NCBI GenBank assembly: GCA_049975425.1
Contig: JBNGDI010000045.1
Coordinates: 1-18,367, forward strand
Length of the DNA: 18,367 nt
Direction of reading: 5' to 3'
From: HyVt-105 sp049975425
Lineage (GTDB): Bacteria > Bacteroidota > Bacteroidia > Bacteroidales > VadinHA17
Part shown: in pieces, positions 14,010 to 18,367 of the stretch
Layout of the letters: the number at the start of each line of letters is the position of its first letter
How positions within the stretch are numbered: the stretch's first letter is position 1
Notes under the pieces: model-generated
Seen by the model: only the letters and a program-made list of their open reading frames with translations
The model's database searches: none
Told to the model about the DNA's origin: nothing
Position numbers and translations under genes: made by a program

Positions 14010-14990
14010 TCAGTATCTTTCGATCCACCGGTAACGCCGGGCATTGTCACCAAGCTTCAGAGCTACCATAAATTCATGGGTACCTATACTGTATTTCATG
14101 ATATTGGAGAGGGTATAATCAAACGCATAACCGAAATAGATTTGATTTACCCTGAACCCACCCATCAGGATCAAAGAACTACCTGTACGGAACGAGGCTC
14201 CTAGCCAGAGATCCTGACGGTAAAACAATTTTGTATTGATATCCAGCTGGTATTGCAATTGTTCGGTAGTTTTCAACAATACAGAAGGTTCCAGTTCAAA
14301 ATCATGGCCCAGATCAAAAATATACCCTGCGGTCAGGAAATAATGCCGCAATAACCGGTAATTATCAAAGGACTGGTGACCAATTTTCAGGTAAGACTGT
14401 AACAGCTGGGCGGCTGAAAAGCCTGCATAAAATTCATATGTACTGTAATAAATCCCGAAACTTGCGTCAGGGACAACCAATACTCGTCGGGTAGAACCAT
14501 CATATACCAGGGGTTCCGAAGGGTCCCAGAAACGGATCTGGTCATCCAGCAGATTGAACTGGAAAACAGAGCCGGCCAGACCGAATGATAACTGTGACAT
14601 GTCCAGCCTGATATGATAGGCATAGCTGAACTGAATGCCTGTACGGTTAACCAGTCCGTTTCTGTCATTGTAGATGTAACCGCCCAATCCTACCCGACCG
14701 CTCCGGCTGGGCCGGAAGGTTTTCTTTCTGACAGTGCGTGATTTGATAATATAACTCCGCTTCAGCAATCGGGTCTGAAAACTCAGGGCATGAGTACGGG
14801 GCGCATTATCGAATCCCAGCCACTGTTCCCTGGCCGTTAATGAAAAGGTAGTATAGCCATCGCTTCCGGCAATAGCCGGATTCAACATATACTTATTCAT
14901 CATGTACTGACTGTACAGAGGAAGCTGCTGGCTTGATCCGTTCTGAATCAGCAGTACAAGAAAACACCCTATGGATATAAACCTTTTCAA
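14010..14990 (-). CDS. PorP/SprF family type IX secretion membrane protein
   Basis: A predicted outer-membrane beta-barrel partner for secretion or surface assembly of the adhesin encoded just upstream. The 326 residues begin with a signal peptide (KRF, hydrophobic core to about residue 20). Family landmarks follow: LYSQYMMNKYMLNPAIAGS (25-43), AREQWLGFDNAP (53-64) and VGLGGYIYNDRNG (about 96-108), then alternating aromatic strands to the end. In gliding Bacteroidota, sprF-like genes lie directly downstream of genes for type B CTD proteins such as SprB and are needed for their secretion; here the gap is 31 nt, consistent with one operon. The start must be TTG at 14988-14990: an in-frame TGA lies four codons upstream and the next ATG falls after the signal peptide. 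The end faces the flippase gene across 5 nt. Confidence 0.9.
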   Translation of the reverse strand: MKRFISIGCFLVLLIQNGSSQQLPLYSQYMMNKYMLNPAIAGSDGYTTFSLTAREQWLGFDNAPRTHALSFQTRLLKRSYIIKSRTVRKKTFRPSRSGRVGLGGYIYNDRNGLVNRTGIQFSYAYHIRLDMSQLSFGLAGSVFQFNLLDDQIRFWDPSEPLVYDGSTRRVLVVPDASFGIYYSTYEFYAGFSAAQLLQSYLKIGHQSFDNYRLLRHYFLTAGYIFDLGHDFELEPSVLLKTTEQLQYQLDINTKLFYRQDLWLGASFRTGSSLILMGGFRVNQIYFGYAFDYTLSNIMKYSIGTHEFMVALKLGDNARRYRWIERY

Positions 14991-15021
14991 TGTGTTAAAT
15001 CAAACGCTTCAATATTCGATT

Positions 15022-18000
15022 CTATTTTACAATGGTTACATTTCCGGTAATGGCCGGTGTTCCGTTATGCAAATTGATCACATAATGATAACTGTCCATA
15101 GGCAATGGGGTCCCCCGGTAAGTACCATCCCAGGGAACCGGATACCCTCTCTCAGACCGGAATACGAGCCGGCCCCAGCGGTCATATACTTCAACAATCG
15201 CATCGGGATATAACTCATACAAGCTCCCTCCCGACACATAATGGCCTGAACCATCGGAAATTCCAATCTCCCAGGTATCGTTAATACCAAAACTGCTACC
15301 CGGTGAAAATGCTGTTGGTATCTGGAGGCAGTACGGACGCTGAGGCTCAAGGTCCACTACATCCTTTACTTCACAGCCGTTGAAATCAATGACGAGATAT
15401 TCGTAAGTACCCGACCTGAGGTTCTCATTTTCAGGAGTAAATACATTGTTTGACCACTCATACGCATAAGGTTCCACTCCTCCAGACACATAAAGGGTAA
15501 TGCTTCCATCAGGATAATCAGGACAGAGTGATTTGACGGTATCGACCATAACCACCAGTTCCGGTGGCTGGATAAGGGTATCGGCATTTTCTTCCACACA
15601 ACCGTTTTCATCGGTCACAGTCAGTATGTATATTCCAGCTCCAAGGTTGTTCCTGTCGGGTTCGGTATGACCATTTCCCCATAAATAATTATATTCTCCG
15701 GTCCCACCGGTCACAATGGCATTAATAAAGCCGGTGGAATCACCATAACAATTCAAATGGTGGTTCCCATCAATAGACCGGGAATGGTCAAAAGTAATAA
15801 CCAAAGGATCAGGTTCTTCCATGGTAATGACCGTATCACCCACACAATTTTTTGCATCGGTAATAATCAGGTGGTATGCTCCGGCAATGAGCTGATCAAT
15901 ATTCTGATCGGCAGATGTAAATCCTTCAGGACCGCTCCAACTGAACACATAGGGAGGGGTACCGCTTTCCATTTCGATTTGAATATACCCGTCATCCTCT
16001 CCGTTGCAACTAATCTGCCTTCCAAGGTAATCCGATACAGTGGCATGGAAGATAAGCGGAGCCGGGGGCTCGATGGAGGTTTCGGCAATGATCTGGCAAT
16101 TGTTTGCGTCGGTAATCGTCACCGTGTACTCTCCTTCAATCAGGTTACTGATATCTTCCGTAGTGGCTGAAAAGCCACCGGGGCCGGTCCACTGGAAAGT
16201 GTAGGTCCCTTCTCCCGATCCTCCCGATACGGTCAGATCAGCACTGCCGTTATCCTGACCCGGCGAATCGCAGGTAATTCCTGTGGCAACGATCTCTGCT
16301 TCCAGGGGCGGGGGTTCCGTAAGTTCATAATCGGCCTCGATCCGGCAACCGTTTCCATCAATTACGACCACATGATAGGTTCCGGCAGTAAGATTTTCAA
16401 CCCGGGGCTGATTCACTCCTTCCATTCCCTGCCATTCATAAACGTAGTTACCGTCGCCTCCGGTAACCGTCAGATCAATCCATCCGTCATTTCCTTCATA
16501 ACAACTGATATGATAATTCCCATCAGGAGAGGAAGAGGTATCTGCATCGATACTCAGAGGCAGGGGTTCATCCAGGAAGAAGGTGAAATCAAGATAACAA
16601 TTGTTCAGGTCGGTTACTCTAAGATCATACTGGCCGGCAGGCACATCATATATTGAATCTTTCGTGGAATAAAAGCCATTGGGTCCATTCCATTCAAACA
16701 GGTAATCACCGGTCCCCCCTTCAAAATGCGGAATAATTTTTCCGTCGGACGCTCCGGCACAGGAAATTTCATAACCTCCGCTATATCTCGTAATCACCGT
16801 ATCTGTCAGTTCAATTCCCGGAGGATCCTCGAGAGTAATGCTGTCAACGGCAATACATCCAAACTTCCCTGTTACCTGCAAATAATACGTTCCTGCACTG
16901 AGAGAATCCTGCAATAATTCATGGGGTTGTGTCAGAGCAGATCCGTCATAGGTGTACCAGAAATAGTCCTCATAAACCTCATAGCCACCGGTAATGATCA
17001 CATCGGTAATTTCTCCGTCACTCCATCCCCGGCAGGAAACATCATATCCCGAATACTGTTTTTTCACAAATTCCATTTCAATGGGAGGAGGATCATTCAA
17101 TGCAACTGGATAAATATTCTGACAACCCATAGAATCAACTACATCAACATAATACGTATCTGCAGAAAGGTTATAAATATATTGCCAGCCAAGACTTGTT
17201 AGATTAAGCGTATCACTCCGTATGGTATCATTTGACGTATTATATATATAATAACTGAAAGGTGGGTTTTGTATGTCAGGGAATCTAAACTGCAAAATAC
17301 CATCATTCCCACCTGTACAACTAATATGATAAAATTTTTCTGGATCAGGATCCTTTGGAACGGCAACAGCAAAAATGGAAATTTGAGCAGGCTGGTTAAT
17401 GGTTCTCGAAGAAGTATCCGCACAACCGTGTGTATCAAATACACGCACAGAATATTTCCCGGCCACCAGATCATACAGATCTTCCTCGGAGGTAGGCTGG
17501 AAATTCTCCGGTCCGTCATACCATAAAATATCATACGGTCCGGAACCAGTAGCTGTGGTCAGATCGATAGCTCCGTCACTGAAACCGTAACAGGAATTGT
17601 CAGCCGTTTTAACAAGCGATTGAATGGGGTCAGGGTTTACTTTGAGTTCAAACACCACATCGGGCCCATCAAAGGCACAGGGCAAATCCAGGGCCCGGGG
17701 AGTGAAAGTATACCAGACAGTATCCACCACATTATCGGTATTTGTCAGATGATCATCTATCAGGGCTCCGTCAGTTAACCCGGATCCTGTTTCCGTATTC
17801 CCTGAGATGCTGTCATTCGCCACAGAAACAAAATCAAAAGTCACCTCACCACTGGTAAGAACAGTTGGTGTTTCCAGCAGGATTCGTATATTCGACTCAT
17901 TACAGATACGGTCCCATGCTATGGTATCCATAATCGTAATGTTCACTTTTGGGGTTGGGTTGATCCATACCCTGATGGTATCGGCCACTCCATCCAGACA

Positions 18001-18367
18001 GTAATCAATAGAGGCTGACGGGGAAATTATCTTTGGTATAAATGTGTATTCCACCATTTTAAAGGTATCGGTATGATTGGTCAGGACATCTTCAGGATTC
18101 GTATCCAGGATATCTGAATCTTCATTAAGTGTATTGGTTACTCCTGCCGGAAGGTCGATTTCCAGGTCGTATGCCCAGGTACCAATCACAGTATTCGGAG
18201 TGAAAATGGTAAACGTGTTGATAAATCCATTGTTGCACAGTGTGTCTTCGGCAACGGTGACTTCGATCTTAGGCTGGGGGTTGATCCAGATCCTTATCGT
18301 GGTGTCTACCACTCCATCGGTGCAGTAGCCCAGGTCTCCTCTCGGGCCGAGGATCTTCGCCGTAAAG
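15022..18367 (-). CDS. Giant SprB-like surface adhesin with type B T9SS sorting domain (5' end beyond window)
   Basis: The 3' part of a large cell-surface protein; 1114 codons are visible and the frame stays open to the window edge, so the true start lies beyond it. The GTG at 18310-18312 is internal to a repeat, not a start. The part seen contains PKD-like units with cysteine pairs and WINPxPK endings, nine SprB-type repeats of 75-100 residues, and a C-terminal gliding-motility-type sorting domain: IPTAFSP, INDTWEI, VEVYDRWGRLVFRS, WDGTYRG and a final GNVTIVK. These features predict export by Sec, then outer-membrane passage by type IX secretion and surface display as a gliding or attachment adhesin. 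SprB is the nearest known model, but the repeats are widespread in Bacteroidota, so motility itself is not proved. A sprF-like gene follows 31 nt downstream. Confidence 0.93.
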   Translation of the reverse strand, partial: FTAKILGPRGDLGYCTDGVVDTTIRIWINPQPKIEVTVAEDTLCNNGFINTFTIFTPNTVIGTWAYDLEIDLPAGVTNTLNEDSDILDTNPEDVLTNHTDTFKMVEYTFIPKIISPSASIDYCLDGVADTIRVWINPTPKVNITIMDTIAWDRICNESNIRILLETPTVLTSGEVTFDFVSVANDSISGNTETGSGLTDGALIDDHLTNTDNVVDTVWYTFTPRALDLPCAFDGPDVVFELKVNPDPIQSLVKTADNSCYGFSDGAIDLTTATGSGPYDILWYDGPENFQPTSEEDLYDLVAGKYSVRVFDTHGCADTSSRTINQPAQISIFAVAVPKDPDPEKFYHISCTGGNDGILQFRFPDIQNPPFSYYIYNTSNDTIRSDTLNLTSLGWQYIYNLSADTYYVDVVDSMGCQNIYPVALNDPPPIEMEFVKKQYSGYDVSCRGWSDGEITDVIITGGYEVYEDYFWYTYDGSALTQPHELLQDSLSAGTYYLQVTGKFGCIAVDSITLEDPPGIELTDTVITRYSGGYEISCAGASDGKIIPHFEGGTGDYLFEWNGPNGFYSTKDSIYDVPAGQYDLRVTDLNNCYLDFTFFLDEPLPLSIDADTSSSPDGNYHISCYEGNDGWIDLTVTGGDGNYVYEWQGMEGVNQPRVENLTAGTYHVVVIDGNGCRIEADYELTEPPPLEAEIVATGITCDSPGQDNGSADLTVSGGSGEGTYTFQWTGPGGFSATTEDISNLIEGEYTVTITDANNCQIIAETSIEPPAPLIFHATVSDYLGRQISCNGEDDGYIQIEMESGTPPYVFSWSGPEGFTSADQNIDQLIAGAYHLIITDAKNCVGDTVITMEEPDPLVITFDHSRSIDGNHHLNCYGDSTGFINAIVTGGTGEYNYLWGNGHTEPDRNNLGAGIYILTVTDENGCVEENADTLIQPPELVVMVDTVKSLCPDYPDGSITLYVSGGVEPYAYEWSNNVFTPENENLRSGTYEYLVIDFNGCEVKDVVDLEPQRPYCLQIPTAFSPGSSFGINDTWEIGISDGSGHYVSGGSLYELYPDAIVEVYDRWGRLVFRSERGYPVPWDGTYRGTPLPMDSYHYVINLHNGTPAITGNVTIVK
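15025..15330 (-). other. Type B C-terminal secretion domain of the adhesin
   Basis: The last 102 residues form the gliding-motility-associated (CHU_C, type B) C-terminal domain that directs proteins to the type IX secretion system. Recognisable parts in order are IPTAFSP, GINDTWEIG, LYPDAIVEVYDRWGRLVF, VPWDGTYRGTPLP, SYHYVINL and GNVTIVK at the very end. The usual SPNGDGxND loop reads SPGSSFGIND, and an extra glycine/serine-rich stretch (SDGSGHYVSGGS) precedes the LYPDA strand. Confidence 0.9.
15337..17625 (-). repeat. Nine tandem SprB-type repeats in the adhesin
   Basis: Nine protein repeats of 75-100 residues run back to back, about 763 residues in all. Each unit follows the plan SC-x-G-x-x-DG-x-I near the start, a TGGxGxYxYxW core, an LxAGTYxVxVxDxxGC stretch, and an EPPPL-type end. 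Each contains exactly two cysteines, 50-65 residues apart. Counting from the GTG at 18312, units begin near residues 230, 312, 412, 501, 587, 671, 754, 838 and 920. The second unit is the longest and most divergent in its core. DNA identity between units is low, so this is an old protein-level array. Confidence 0.85.
17626..18367 (-). repeat. PKD-like repeat units with 107-108 residue period in the adhesin
   Basis: Upstream of the SprB repeats the protein shows at least two complete units and part of a third. Each unit ends with YC-x-DG, a DTIRVW-type strand and INPxPK. The matching segments WINPQPK, WINPTPK and KVNPDP fall at residues 9, 116 and 224 counted from the GTG at 18312, a period of 107-108 residues. 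Each full unit carries an early cysteine (LCNNG, ICNES) and a late one (YCLDG, PCAFDG). The array runs off the window, so more units are likely. Confidence 0.75.

Noticed and set aside
15757..16170. Plus-strand open frame of 137 codons inside the adhesin gene
   Set aside because: It is antisense to SprB repeats, and similar short frames occur all along this region because of the repeat composition.
18310..18312. GTG as start of the adhesin gene
   Set aside because: The frame stays open to the window edge, and the upstream residues continue the PKD-like repeat (YC-x-DG), so this is an internal valine codon.

Overview
The window looks like a chromosomal segment of a member of the Bacteroidota. 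The evidence is a PorP/SprF-family outer-membrane protein beside a giant SprB-repeat protein carrying a type B (gliding-motility-type) C-terminal sorting domain of the type IX secretion system, plus promoter-like boxes matching the Bacteroidota -7 consensus TAnnTTTG. Genus and species cannot be told from the sequence alone. No RNA genes, CRISPR arrays, insertion sequences or phage genes were recognised.

Layout. (1) Positions 1-1649: nadB (L-aspartate oxidase) on the minus strand, with a small GCAA-loop hairpin made of two CTACGTAG palindromes just past its stop codon. (2) Positions 1650-1819: a short divergent promoter region with one TAnnTTTG box for each direction. (3) Positions 1820-14004: a plus-strand run of nine genes. 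It opens with the housekeeping glycyl-tRNA synthetase gene and passes, only 6 nt later, into surface-polysaccharide genes: a GT4-like glycosyltransferase, UDP-GlcNAc 2-epimerase (wecB), a second GT4-like glycosyltransferase and a fused dehydrogenase / Gfo-Idh-MocA oxidoreductase. These are packed with 6-nt gaps or ATGA overlaps. A 323-nt gap (9105-9427) follows, holding a stem-loop, a strong dyad and a -7 box. The second block is a third glycosyltransferase, a methyltransferase-like gene, a probable (alpha/alpha)6-barrel protein and a Wzx-type flippase. (4) Positions 14010-18367: on the minus strand, the 3' part of a huge secreted adhesin gene and its downstream sprF-like partner, convergent with the flippase gene across only 5 nt.

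How it works together (inference). The polysaccharide genes would make UDP-ManNAc, transfer sugars onto a lipid-linked unit and flip it across the inner membrane for capsule, exopolysaccharide or O-antigen. No Wzy polymerase, initiating sugar-phosphate transferase or Wza/Wzc export gene lies between glyQS and the adhesin locus, so the set is incomplete here. The adhesin would cross the outer membrane through type IX secretion with help from the SprF-like protein. Polysaccharide and adhesin genes are adjacent, but nothing in the sequence proves a functional link.

The best candidates for something undescribed are the 401-aa cytoplasmic barrel protein of unknown activity, the regulatory structure at 9270-9354, the glyQS-led operon arrangement, and the adhesin's regular array of nine two-cysteine SprB repeats preceded by PKD-like units with a 107-108 residue period.
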